A stretch of DNA of 64,000 bases from Ischnura elegans (Eukaryota > Arthropoda > Insecta > Odonata > Coenagrionidae): the NCBI RefSeq assembly GCF_921293095.1, contig NC_060251.1, positions 63,381,585 through 63,445,584 on the forward strand, read 5' to 3'. Below the pieces are notes generated by a model. That model did not search any database, was not told where the DNA came from, and saw only the letters and a list, made by a program, of their open reading frames with translations. The position numbers and the translations under genes were made by a program. This document shows, one piece after another, positions 34,966-46,908 of this stretch (within the stretch, counting starts at the first letter, position 1; every line of letters starts with the position of its first letter).

Positions 34966-36915
34966 ACCCCTATTCCCCACTAAAATCCTCTCCACTTCGC
35001 TCCTCACTTCAAAGGGGCACTTAAAAATCTCTCTCTCTCTCTCCCTCACCAATCTTCAATCTCGACTTAGCTGCGCCGGAAAAGTGTTTTCCAAGCTATC
35101 GATAACTCTCGCAATCCCTGAATTATTGGAAGAAGTGAATGGCTTCACACGTTCAGCGTCACAAATGATGCTTAAAACGTGAGAAACAGCAAAGAAACTG
35201 ACGGAGACTGAGACTGAAATCTGTGTTTTACTAACGTGGGTTTAAATAATGAATAACCAGGAAACAAAAGAAAGGAGTAGAGGAAATATCAGTGTAGATA
35301 GGGCGTGCACATTTCTTAAACAGAGTAAGACAAATTAACAGAAAAATTAAAGGCAACTAATTGTTATAATTATACAGCTGCGTTGAATATATATGACAGT
35401 AAAATTCATCTTTTCCGGATTTCCGGAAATGTTCGGTTATAATACAGAAATATCCTAGAGATGAAATTATTCCATGGACAGTCAATTAGGTCAGGAAATT
35501 TGCCGGCTGTTATTACTAGTACTTTCTTTCTGGCACGATTGCCAATAGCCAGAGCAACCATCATTGCCACGTTTTGATATCTTATTAGAGACACATATTC
35601 CATCAGCCTTTCTTCCACGTACTTTCCCCACTAAAATCCTCTTCACTTCGCTCAAGACTTAAAAAAAAATCCCTCTCCTCTCACCCATCTTCACGCAAGA
35701 ATCGCTGAGCGAAAAAGTTGTTTTCCAAACCATCGATAGCTCTCGTAAATCCTGAATCATTGGAAGAAGTGAATGACTTTATACATTCAGCGTCACGAAT
35801 AATGCTTCAAACTTGAGGAATGGCAAAGAAACTGACGTACTGACTGCAAATTTGGAACTGATGGAAAAAATTAGTGAATATAAGAATAGGCGACTCTTAA
35901 ATAACTTTTTCACTCTATTGATTATTCCTCAAAGACACGCTGTAATGAGTGATGAAAAAAATATGTTTGAATCGCATAATAATTCTGAGGCTGCATTCCT
36001 TTTTTTCAGTTTGTCAATACTTAAAACGAAAATGTTATCCAAGTTTATTTTTCGATCGGTTGCACCAACTCACGACACACTTACAGAAAAGAGTTTTCTA
36101 AGCTATCGATTATTACCACAATCTCTGAATTATTGGAAGAAGTGACTGGATTCACACATTCAGCTTCAGGACTAAGGCTTAAAAAGGCAAGAAATACTAG
36201 CCAAGAAATAACGGAGGAAATGAGTGAATGTAGGAATAGGAAATTCTAAAATAATTGTGATGTAATAACGGGAATAAAAATCATTAAAAACCAGAGAATA
36301 AAAGACGGCACTAACAGGAAATTTCCGTGTAAAGAAAGAATTAAGAAATATAATTTTCTCAAGATTAAAAAATAAATTCTTGCTAGGCAATAGAAATCAT
36401 CCTTATCCATTGGCAAAAGCGAATATAATCTTACATGTGCAAATAATTTTTTTTCTGATACAAGAAATATTCTTTTGGCACTAATTATAACTTTCTCATC
36501 ATACTTGAAAAATCTAATAATTTCTGGGGCCTTGGGGCAATATTATACTATTTTCTATCAAACGTAGTTCATCTATAAAAAATGTATTTTATTTAGCATT
36601 ACTGCCCTCTTTGCTGCAGCTACCAATTACCAGAACAACCACTATTGCCACGCTTAGCCTTTCTTCCACGCCCCTTCCCTACTAAAAACATCTTTACTTC
36701 GCTCAGCACTTCAAAGAGGCACCAAAATATCTCTCCCTCGCCAACGTCATTCACGACACGCTGTGCCAAAAAAGTGCTTTCCAAGATATCGATAACGCTC
36801 ACAATCCCTGAATTATTGGGAGAAGTGAATGACTTCACACATTCCGCGAGTATTCCAGAGTAACGATAAAAACACGAGGAGCAGCGGAAGAAAGAAGAAA
36901 CTGAGATAAAAAATT
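34966..36915 (+). repeat. Four diverged copies of a module with an ATCGAT core
   Basis: Copies at about 34970-35230, 35594-35850, 36060-36240 and 36654-36915 share, in order: CTTTCTTCCACG..CCCCACTAAAA, CTTCGCTC..ACTTCAAAG, a CT-rich run, TTTTCCAAGCTATCGATAAC, CTCGCAATCCCTGAATTATT, GGAAGAAGTGAATGACTTCA and CACATTCAGCGTCAC. The third copy lacks the 5' part. An octamer TATCGATA (the DRE/DREF-type element of insects) is exact in copies 1 and 4, at 35097 and 36787, and altered in the others. The array is not obviously coding; its class is unknown. Confidence 0.7.
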
Positions 36916-39900
36916 AGCGCATAGAAGACATACGCTATTCTAAAATAAATTACTCGTATTTCAAAAATTACGATTGAATTAATTATTAATAAGGGAGATA
37001 ATAAAGCAGTGTAAGTTTATAAAGATTTCATTCATTATATTTATCAATTTCTTCCACCAATTGAGTGCTTCGAGCTTTGATTTAATCCCTTTTCTCAACC
37101 AGAAGGTTTGTTTTTCTTTTCTTCCAACTTAACAATTCTTTTATAGCAATAGCGGATTGAACTCGAGAACCTTGAGGAAAAGGACTGCGCAAACATTACC
37201 TGCGGAAGAGGGGAAGGCTATGAATTCAGCCGCTAATATGCAGCGCCTTCTTCAAAAATGGAATAGAAAATAAAATGTCAACAATAGCGAGCCAAACTCG
37301 AGTCACATTTTGAAGATGGAATGATCATGCTGCGTTTAACAATTAGGAACAGATATCTTTCAGAACGACATTGATTACATCATCCTAGAGACGCTCGATA
37401 TATCCAGGAAACGATATAATAAGAGTGATATTTTGAGGAAGCGATTGGTACAGAAATTCGATTGAATCCCAAACAATAACGGAATTTAATAATAGCTAGG
37501 GCGAACTCCGGCGGACTAATATCTCATCACGAGCACTTAAATTTTTATGTATTCTCTTTGGTGTCTGAACATTTCCCACCCCTCGAAAATTGTGGAAGCG
37601 AACTGAATATTATACGTGAAGATGTAGAAAACAAAAGACAGCTCTCTTTAAGTAGAATTACAATCACGGCCACAGGAAGTACGTGTACTTCATAGATGCG
37701 GATAAAATTCTTTTTAAGTGACTAAGATAAATCGATTACTTATTGCTATAATTTTGAGTTCTTGCTTTTGATTTCAAAATTTTTTCTTGCAAATGATGTT
37801 TATAATAAAAAAAATATCTAGTCACACCAATGCCGAATCAGCCACGAAAACACAACACAACATCCACAATACGTTGAAAAATGGTTGAAAATTCAACATG
37901 CATAACTTTGTATATTTTTCCAGTTGAAAATAATATAAGTAATCAAGTCTATGGCGACATTCAATGTGGGTGTATTACAGAAACAGAAAAATATTAAAAA
38001 CGTTTTACCAACGGTACACCGAAAATTCAATCCGATCACCGATTATCAATCGAACACGTGTCACTTGATTCTTTCGAGAAATCGATTTTCCTCGTATTTA
38101 TGGGACACATACTACTCTTCGCCCAGAAAAAAATCCTTAAGTGACGAGGCGGTTGAAAGCTTTTGTTCGGCCACCCACTAGCCCATGTGCGCTTTCACGT
38201 TGATCGGAGCGAAAAGAACTGAGAAATGAGAACTGGCTGCACGGTCGAAAATTTCGTATTTTTTTACGTGCGGGAGCTATTTTCCCGTGAACGCGGGCTT
38301 TTGTTTCCCATTGCTTCTCCGCTCCGCCGCTAGATGTCATGGTAGGGGGAATCCATTCTCGTATTTTAGAACGTGAGACTTGGAGAGCGACCTCATAACT
38401 TATAAACACCTAGAACAGTCTCCAGCTCTGCAATTGCTACGTACCGTCGACCAAATAAGAATACACCTTGACAATCGAACTTTGATAACTCGAAGTGGAT
38501 TGGGAAATAAATAAAACCTCGTAGAGGCAGAAATTGCGAGGTAGTCCGGACAACTACCGAAGGTCTCCTGCTACTAAGTGAACCAATTTATTGATCAATT
38601 CTATTTCAAATCATTTATAACAATTTATTAAGGATATTAATAGTAAATCCTGGATTATATCCTGATTGGCTTGGTCAATTGACGCACGTAGATTCTTAAG
38701 TATTAAATAAGGTAGTTACAGCGCTTCGGTAAAAGTAATAAGAATTTGATGTAACTTTTGTTGGAAAAAATACACACTTTCAATGATCCAAAGAAAAAGG
38801 GATTCCTATGTACCGTGTTTGAGATATTTTACGGTAAAATTAGGATAATTTAAAATGGACTTTTATGGAGAAATACGGTTTTTTCGAACTAGAGAAGCTG
38901 TTTGTCACTAGACCCTGTTGAGACGGCACTCATCAGAAGCAAAATTTAGAATCTAAATATGCACGGGAATGTATAAGTTCATTATAAAATAAGAAAGATA
39001 TTTGCGAATAACTTCCTGAAACTGGCAAGATGGCCGCCGGGATCTGTGGTACCTACCAACAACGCAAAACGAAAACCACTATCCCGAATTCGCCTAAACT
39101 ACGCCAATATATTGTTTCCCTGCTACTACATTTGCTATTCCCTATCTTAAGTATTTTTGTTTAAAAACAAATATATACATATATTTTTTGGATTAACCGC
39201 TTACTGTTAGATTGAGAATATTTAGCCAAGGTCGTCATAAGTTCAGAGTGCAAAGGTTGGAAGCAGTGTTTAAACTAGTCAAGTCGACTACTGTAAATAC
39301 CTTTAAAAAAAATAATTTCTGACGTTTGTATTGTTCTGAGGTGCAAAATTGCACTCACATTTCATTCCTAATTATGATTAATTTTGTTAAAATTTTTGGC
39401 AACTATTTTGCGTAAATAATAGGTGGCCGAAGTACATCACATGACTTAAGTCGATACCGCCTGAACAACCTCACCGCAGAAGAATCGGTGACTTTTTTTT
39501 TAAGAACAGTTCAATATTAAGTATTCGAGAATATTTATTTAATAAAATAAACGAAATAACAGCTAGATGTGGAAGTGAGGGATAAAATGCTGCCCATGAG
39601 GCCCAACGTATGCCCGAGACACAACATACTAATACCAGAACATTGTGCAATCTCTGCCTCCCACCCATACGGTCTCTAGCAAGGCATTCCGTGGCAGCAA
39701 ATCAGATAATGTAAACTCTAGTTCATATTTGCCTTTTGCACACCTAGCTGAGGGCACGCTAATGGAAAACCCAAGTTTCCCATCGGCCCTTCAGACCAAT
39801 AGCCCCAAAATAGCCCTTACGTTGCTTAGCCACCGACCCGTGTATAATGGCGCCCGTCGCCTCTAGCTAGCTGCCGATCGTTCATTTTGATTACCGATAA

Positions 39901-39929
39901 TAGCTTCTAACAGACGCTGTTTGCCTAGA
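36916..39929. other. No gene seen
   Basis: Three kilobases of mostly AT-rich DNA. The frames at 37951-38181, 38137-38409 and 39645-39866 lack recognisable features. Confidence 0.45.
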
Positions 39930-40372
39930 ATTTGCCGACAAAAACTGAAATTTTAGCCAGAGTTTCACATTACTTAAAATCAACCATGAATATAACAAAA
40001 TGGGATCCTCAAATAGGCTTCTAAATGTGTTGCAAGCCACCGCGCATTTTAATGGGTTTACAGAAGTCGCCACTCGCATCGCTATTGGACAAAGTGATCC
40101 GAGTTTCACGGGGAAATAAGATTCAATGAGGGATGTTAAGCAAAATTTATATACATGATGATATAGTCTACCAAATTCATAACTTTTCAATGCTAACCTT
40201 GCCATTACGAGCATTATACTGCAAAACATTGAAAAGTGGTGAATCGCAATGCACTCATCACCGCGCTGCGGAAATTTTTGAAAACCGATTAAAATGCGAC
40301 CGGGATGGCAACAGATCTCAACCTTCCATGGAATGAAATTGAGCCTCGTATATTAAGTCCCCTTGTAATCAA
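39930..40372 (-). mobile_element. Foldback element FB1, copy 2 (single arm)
   Basis: The block matches one arm of 5828-7080. Landmarks are CACCGCGCATTTTAATGGGT, AGTCGCCACTCGC, GTGATCCGAGTTTC, CTACCAAATTCATAA, CTCATCACCGCGC and GATTAAAATGCGACCG. It ends near AAGTCCCCTTG (about 40372), the complement of the AAGGGGACT edge seen at 59562. The inner part extends left to GGATCCTC at 40006 and possibly further. The opposing arm is missing. Confidence 0.75.
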
Positions 40373-41227
40373 AATATATAAATTTTATTTGCTAACACAT
40401 TATGATGATAACATTGATCTAAAGGTATGAGATACTTTGGCAAGGTTTGGTTGGAACATACAAATTTATCACAAACTGGATTTGATTATTAACTCACTTA
40501 GTGCCACCTGCTTGGAGTGGCACTGGAGAGAAATGCCAAAGGTAATTAAATTAAATGAAATATCTTACAGAAAACATTCTGTTATGCCATTTTTTGATCA
40601 ACATGCTGTTTTCCATTCTACTCTTATGACGTTAATTTTTAACTGCATAATTAACCCTGATTTTATATTCAAGAATTTAGTTTATTCGTAACTATTAATT
40701 TGAATAATTAACTACTTCAAAGCCGATATTAAGGTTCATAGCACTTTTGGCTAGCAAGCAAAAGCAAAAAGAATAAAAAATAAAATATATCTATAAAATA
40801 TATCGTGGCACTAAGAGGGTTAAGAATAGAGCAATCAGCGTATTTTATTAGAAGTAGTTTTTTCACCAGACTCACATCACCACCGAGTCTTGCGTAATTT
40901 GCAAGTGTGTAAGGCCCTAAAACTCTTTTATCAGAAAAATTAAAAGACACTCGGCACGCTGTAATGACTACATAAATTAGAACTAGGAATAAAATTTAAT
41001 GTTATCCATTTGGATTTTTCGAATGTTTACAATGAACCTGAATACTTAATCAGTTTTGAAAGTAAATGATACAGGAAAAATGAGAGTTCAATATTTAAAG
41101 GATACTATAATATGCCTCTAAAAATTGGAATTATTTAGAATCCCCGGTAAGAGAACTTTAACCAATTTTTTGCTAAACTATTTTCAAGTCTCTCAATCAC
41201 TCCGACCACCATGCTTCTGAAACTTTG
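40373..41227. other. No gene seen
   Basis: AT-rich; nothing recognised. Confidence 0.5.
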
Positions 41228-41866
41228 ATGTAATAATAATAGTAATAATAATAATAATAATAGTATTTATTTTACGGGAGTAAACCCAATTTACAAATAT
41301 TAAATGTATAGAAAATTGCAAGAAAATTAATACATTTACAGTTACAATTATAGTGCAATAAGAGTAGCACATCATATACAATTTACATCAAGTCGATAGG
41401 TAGTGTATTGACAGCAAATATGTTAACATATTTCGTTTAAATGAGTCAAAAGAATCATAAAATATGTCAGCATTAGTCACATGTGATGCACTGTTAAATA
41501 ACCTCATTGCCCTGGTGACAAAATTATTATAAACAATATTGTTTTTACAAAATTTAACAAAGAAAGTGTTGCAATTTCATGTTGAGGTAACTAAGCAATT
41601 TAAACTAATATCATTGAGACAAGTGCAATATAGCAAATTATGGCATAGTTTATATAGAAACAACAGATCGTTAAGTTTCCTTCTGACCAGTAAAGGTTCC
41701 ATATCTAATATTTGAAGAGTTTCTCTATATGGGGTGTATTGAGCATGAAATCCTCAATAAATCCTCAATAAATTAACCAAATAATGATCATATTCTGGAA
41801 ATCAACCTTATTCTCTTATCAAGGCATTCAAGCAGGGATTGAGTTACTTCCGCTTTGTTCCTTAAC
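41228..41866 (-). mobile_element. Possible non-LTR retrotransposon 3' end with (TTA)n tail
   Basis: On the minus strand AT-rich sequence ends in AATAAATACT and then a (TTA)n run (41230-41263 on the plus strand), the usual look of a LINE-type 3' end. No coding motif could be read upstream, so the assignment rests on the tail alone. Confidence 0.3.
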
Positions 41867-41872
41867 CCATCA

Positions 41873-43143
41873 CACAGTGGTCTGAAATCGGAAAAAGCTG
41901 GACAAAAGTCCAAAATTGCGTTTTTTGAGGTAGAGACTTGAAACTTGGCGTATATACTCACAAATAGTTGGTGATTACGGTATAATAAGTTATTTCTCCT
42001 ATATCTAAGCCGTTACTGAGATACAGGGGATCAAACATGACCAAATTTCCAAAAACACGCCCGATCTCGTTTTTCTCCGAAAAACTTCGGAGTTAAACGG
42101 CTGGTAGAGTTTTTGAAGGATTTTAATGCAGTAAAAAACGTTATATTCCAAAAATATGGTACTTTATCTACATTTTCCATTATTTTTTAACTTTTTGGTT
42201 AGTATTGGTGCAGTATAATGTCGCAAAATGGCGGACCCTTTTTTCTGGCCAAATTTGACATAAAGTAGACAATATCTTTAGTTTAAGAAAAAACATATCT
42301 CCAATTTTTCCTCAGAGTATTTAATAGACATCATTTAAGAGAATGGAGCAAAAATCTTTGAAAAAAGTTTGCCCCTTCATTAATGAACGCGATTTTTCGA
42401 TCGCGCTGTTTACCAGAGTTACGGCGTTCAGTAACCAAGTATATCGATCCAATATTCTAGTAATGTCTTCAGTTAAGTATTTTGGGTCAATAGAGACTGT
42501 ATAGTGTGCTTAAAATTACGATTTTAAATAATTAAGTTCCAAACAAAGTGAAATATCCAACGGTGTCCCCGAGTCTCTAGGCCCCCGTGTCGCGGAGCCG
42601 GGACGTGCAGCGCGATCGAAAAATCGCGTTCATTAATGAAGGGGCAAACTTTTTTCAAAGATTTTTGCTCCATTCTCTTAAATGATGTCTATTAAATACT
42701 CTGAGGAAAAATTGGAGATATGTTTTTTCTTAAACTAAAGATATTGTCTACTTTATGTCAAATTTGGCCAGAAAAAAGGGTCCGCCATTTTGCGACATTA
42801 TACTGCACCAATACTAACCAAAAAGTTAAAAAATAATGGAAAATGTAGATAAAGTACCATATTTTTGGAATATAACGTTTTTTACTGCATTAAAATCCTT
42901 CAAAAACTCTACCAGCCGTTTAACTCCGAAGTTTTTCGGAGAAAAACGAGATCGGGCGTGTTTTTGGAAATTTGGTCATGTTTGATCCCCTGTATCTCAG
43001 TAACGGCTTAGATATAGGAGAAATAACTTATTATACCGTAATCACCAACTATTTGTGAGTATATACGCCAAGTTTCAAGTCTCTACCTCAAAAAACGCAA
43101 TTTTGGACTTTTGTCCAGCTTTTTCCGATTTCAGACCACTGTG
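41873..43143. mobile_element. Perfect palindromic foldback element with RSS-like (Transib-type) ends
   Basis: Two 536-bp arms (41873-42408 and 42608-43143) are exact reverse complements; I found no mismatch on a base-by-base read. They are separated by a unique 199-bp centre (42409-42607). Each end starts with the heptamer CACAGTG, a 22-bp spacer and ACAAAAGTC (7 of 9 bases of the recombination-signal nonamer). The flanks CATCA (41868-41872) and CATCG (43144-43148) match at 4 of 5 bases, as a 5-bp target duplication would. Transib and RAG-family transposons have these terminal features; an autonomous parent is inferred. There is no coding frame. Perfect arms imply very recent formation or arm-to-arm correction. 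Confidence 0.85.
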
Positions 43144-43148
43144 CATCG

Positions 43149-43965
43149 TGACAAAACTCGGCCTCACTGCTACGAAGCTCATTCCAGCCATCGCACAAAT
43201 CAATTGATACGTGGACTCCGGCGAAACAGCTCAAATAGCCTTAAACTCGAGCACACAAGTTGACTCTGCATCCCGTTTCAATCCTTTGACGCGAGTATGA
43301 CGCCTAGGGAATGGAAGCTGCCCTCGATACTCACGATAATTCTAGCAAATAGACGTCTCGGCCATTACGAATAGGATCCCAACCAATCATCCGAAACGAG
43401 GACGACACCTTCCGCCATCTGCACGCATCTAGTCAGACCCAATTTGCAACTGCAAACACACGCTTAGAAGTGAAGGAAAAATACCAATTGGTCCATTTTC
43501 AACTCTAGCTGTTGAATCAAAAAAACTTGTAGATTTCACACATCGATATCGTCCGGTGCGAAAAAATTCCATTGTCAGGTGAAAAAAATACATTTTGTTT
43601 GCACCATACGATGTCGCACGCCGACGAGACTGGTCGATATTCAAATTATTTATGTGAAAGTAGACGGCCAACCGATGTTGCTCGGTGAGGATATTACCCA
43701 TAGGAGTGGGTAACCGTGAAATTCATGGTCACATATCAGGATTTTTAGCAGATATAGTGACGGTATATCGATATCGATTTCCGTATACCGCCCATGAGAT
43801 CCGCTAATACTCCGCACCCCAACATTTTTCGTTCTTTACGTTTGTACGTGCATAAACTAAAAATGCCGTGTGAACGCATACCCCCGTAAAAAGGTTTGGA
43901 GGCTTAACATTGCCAGGATATCCAGCCGCAGAAATTGTATGACGTGACGTAACCTGACGACGAAT
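43149..43965. other. No gene seen
   Basis: Mixed sequence with an unrecognised minus frame (43429-43701). Confidence 0.45.
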
Positions 43966-44464
43966 ACCCTAGAGGTGGCTCGCAGGGTTCATTTACATCT
44001 ACATAATACCCTACGAGCCACCTCTAGGGTGTTTGGACTGGGTTGATCAATCACCAGCATGCATTTGGACTCCCACATGCACACCACACCGTCCAAAAAA
44101 CGTCATGTATAATAAAAAACTATACCACTATATGCTGTTAGAAATAGAATATAGAATGGAAATTCAGAAACATGCATTAAGTTTTACATGGGTTAGTAGG
44201 CTACACTAAAAGTCATGCAATCTATTTACGAGTTCTATTGCTGCCGTTATAATCTCTTATTGATCGTGGAAAAAATGACATTCGGAATCTGTCTGTTCTG
44301 CAATCTATCTCTCTTATTTAATTTATATGATGTGTGTGACCAGCATGCATGTGGGAGTCCAAATGCATGCTGCATGCTGGTGATTGATCACCCCCTGCCA
44401 AACACCCTAGAGGTGGCTCGCAGGGTAATTTGTAGATGTAGATGTAGATGTAGATGTAGATGTA
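43966..44464. mobile_element. Composite inverted repeat with hexamer-tailed ends
   Basis: ACCCTAGAGGTGGCTCGCAG occurs at 43966 and 44402 in plus orientation and at 44030 in reverse, so 43966-44030 folds on itself. Arms with TGATTGATCA, CACCAGCATGCAT and GGGAGTCCAAATGCAT are inverted between 44035-44090 and 44335-44400. The right copy ends in five GATGTA hexamers (about 44435-44462), and TACATCTAC marks the same tail in reverse at 43995. The unit (GCCT..AGG.GGCTYGCRGGGTA then GATGTA repeats) recurs at 53434-53486. It is probably the 3' end of a retroposon family. Confidence 0.7.
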
Positions 44465-44640
44465 ACAAACGGTAATGAGAAAACGACGCAAAGGACGTGT
44501 CGGACGCAACCGAAAGTGGCACTTCGGGGTTTGAGACATGATATGCATCTATGAACTAACTTTAGTCGCAACCCGTGCAGCCGTATGGAAATTCATAGCG
44601 TACAGACAAACAGATATCCTGTTTTATGAATACAGAAAAT
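44465..44640 (-). mobile_element. Helitron-like repeat family H, copy 4
   Basis: Directly after the GATGTA run, the minus strand reads in the H-family order: GTCTGTACGCTATGAATTTC, GGCTGCACGGGTTGCGAC, CGAAGTGCCACTTTCGGTTG, GCGTCCGACACGTCCTTTGC and CATTACCGTTTG. This copy is truncated at both sides. Confidence 0.6.
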
Positions 44641-46017
44641 ATACGAGTTTCTTTGATTCAACATGATGAAATTTCACCAAGCCACGCCTCAAATTATCAA
44701 TTTCAACTCTAGCGTTGACTAATAGTTTGGGGAAAAGACGTTGAAACGTTTGCAGGTCCAATGTTCGCGGAATTCATGCGGGACCTGGCGAAGGAGGATT
44801 ATAGCCGTGATAAATCGAGTACAATAGAAGGTTGAAAGAAAAAATTGCTCTAAGCAAACGGAGAGCGTAACGAACTCTTCACACGAATTGGATTGGAAGC
44901 CTCTCGGGATTCGGAGACTATGGGCTATGCGTGTATTGCTTCACCAATTACGAATAGATATCTTTCCGAAAGACATGGAAAACATCATTCTATAACTGCA
45001 TTATGTTTCTAGGTCCAACAGAATGATCAAGCATGAGAGATTATATATGAAATATAAGCATAGGAATGCTTTTTCCTCTAAAACAACAAATTTGTCTTGT
45101 ATGATGTTGGGCGCGATATCGTGGGAGATCTTAATATTATTAAAATATTGCAATGTCTTATTTTAATAACAACAAAGTTGGTTCAATAATTGCAAGGTCG
45201 AACTAAGGTAGTCAAGTCCCTAGCACTGCGCATCTCACGTATTTTCGTGCGGGTTAACGGCTGATATTCTAACAGCTCCAACAACACGCTCAATGAGAGG
45301 GCTCATGGGGTAGCATATAAACGTAGTGTTAGTCAGAATCAGCTATCGAAATACTTTTTTTAAATAATAAGGTTAATAAGCCAATAGAATGAAGGAAAAG
45401 AGGCATTTAATTGTCGATAGTGTGTCCCTGTAATGAGTGTTTTCATGAAAAATTGAGGAACTTGATAAAAAATTCCTGAGTAAACCTTCATTATCGCGTG
45501 GACCCAGACAGTTCGAAACTAATTTGATCGACATGGCCAATCTATAATTTAAAAAAATACATTTAATGAAGAGGGTTACAAAAAATATTGTTATATTTAG
45601 CTTGCGTAAATATAACAGCCTGACTGGAAAAAAGGCGAAGAAAAGAACTGATTTTTTCGTTTGAGAATGCACTCTCTAGCCGCAAATGGAAGTACCTAAA
45701 TTATACATTTATATAAAAAGTAAAGTCACAAATTGTTGGGGTGAAAAATGTTGATAAAATGCAACGCTTACCAATTTTGTTTGCATTTATGAAGCTAAGT
45801 TTGATTATTAGCGCTTACACATCACGAAAAGTGAAACAAAAGTTGGCGAACTATACAGGAAGTTTTTAATAGGATCATAGCCTGTACATTTTGTTTTCAA
45901 TGTCAATTAAACAATTGTAGTTAATAATTACCCAAAAATGGCAACCATTTTCTACGTGTTTTACTTCCCCAATACGTAATTCAACCAATCTGTCATTATC
46001 ATGTACACTTATCAATC
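44641..46017. other. No gene seen
   Basis: AT-rich; the minus frame 45373-45672 is unrecognised. Confidence 0.45.
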
Positions 46018-46030
46018 AACTTGATGATGA

Positions 46031-46895
46031 GTAGTAGTAGGTAGTAGTAGTAGTGTTTCTTTTATAGGGTGCGTCGGCGGCTAAGGCCATTTTGCACCAA
46101 TCACTGACTGGTATTGATAAAGGGGATTAGGCCCGTTCTGAAATTAACGTGTCAATAATTTACAAGAGGTATAATTTATATTTTATTGAAAAGTCGAGTT
46201 GAGTGTAGGAATGCTATCAGTCGGGAAATGTTTTCGGGAGTGTCTCCTAGTACCTCAGCTAGGTTGACTCCGAGGTTGTGATTCACCCGTGCAGTACGAT
46301 ATCTTGCACAGTCCGTAAGGATATGTCGCACTGTTATTGGACAATCGCAATTTAAGCATTGGGGCTGTATTCTCTCTTCGGTGAAGAGGTATGAATGGGT
46401 TAATAAGCAGTGACCAATTCTTAAGCGTGTTAAAACCACTTCCTCCCTGCGGACATTTCTTATAGAGGTCTGCCACGCAGTTATTACGGGCTTAATTTCC
46501 CGAAGTTTGTTATTTTGGATTTCGAGCCATTGCGTCTTCCAAATTTGTCTAATCATACCCCTCATGGCATTCCCTAAATCTTCCGCTGGCATTAACTGAA
46601 AATCTGTATCCGGAGACCTGAGCGCATCTTTGGCTGCAGAATCTGCTTTCTCATTCCCTGGTATGCCCACATGTCCAGGGACCCAAGCGAAGCTTATAGT
46701 GGTCCCTTTTTTACTCAGGGATAACAGAGTGCTTTGTATGTCCTGAACAATGGGGTGATAAGGAGAATAAAGAGATATGGATTGGAGAGCACTGTATGAA
46801 TCTGTGCAGATCATAAATGACGCAACACTGTTTTTAATGGATCGGAGAGCAATCCTAATGGCAGTGAGCTCAGCCGTAAAAATGGAACAGTACGG
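46031..46895 (-). mobile_element. 5'-truncated RNase H-bearing non-LTR retrotransposon, 13-bp target duplication
   Basis: The insertion is flanked by the perfect 13-bp direct repeat AACTTGATGATGA (46018-46030 and 46896-46908). It consists of an RNase H C-terminus, a 3' UTR (46175 down to about 46060) and a TAGTAGTAG-type repeat tail next to the left duplication. The reading frame opens exactly at the right duplication, so the 5' cut coincides with the insertion junction, as in incomplete target-primed reverse transcription. Simple-repeat tail and RNase H place it in the I/Jockey/R1-like groups that carry this domain. Confidence 0.95.
46176..46895 (-). pseudogene. RNase H and zinc-knuckle C-terminus of a non-LTR ORF2 (5'-truncated)
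   Basis: The frame encodes the RNase H that degrades RNA in the RNA:DNA hybrid of an element intermediate. In order are SIFTAELTAI (catalytic E), MICTDSYSALQSI (catalytic D), FAWVPGHVGIPGNEKADSAA (His and final Asp), then a linker and a CLNC-x6-HILTDC knuckle, ending HSTRLFNKI. All expected acidic residues are present and the frame is uninterrupted for about 240 codons. The ATG at 46814 is internal; the protein lacks endonuclease and RT because the copy is truncated. Intactness suggests a recent insertion. Confidence 0.92.
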
Positions 46896-46908
46896 AACTT
46901 GATGATGA

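Noticed and set aside
41873..43143. Palindrome as an assembly or foldback-read artefact
   Set aside because: Such artefacts continue into flanking DNA. Here the arms stop exactly at the CACAGTG ends, have a unique centre and have near-matching 5-bp flanks. Not fully excluded without reads.
41867..43149. Palindrome as a hAT element starting at CAGTGG
   Set aside because: The 8-bp flanks for that boundary (CCATCACA and TGCATCGT) do not match, while the 5-bp flanks at CACAGTG nearly do.
44318..44548. Protein with Tyr-Ile repeats or Cys-Arg repeats
   Set aside because: Both are translations of the GATGTA hexamer run on either strand.
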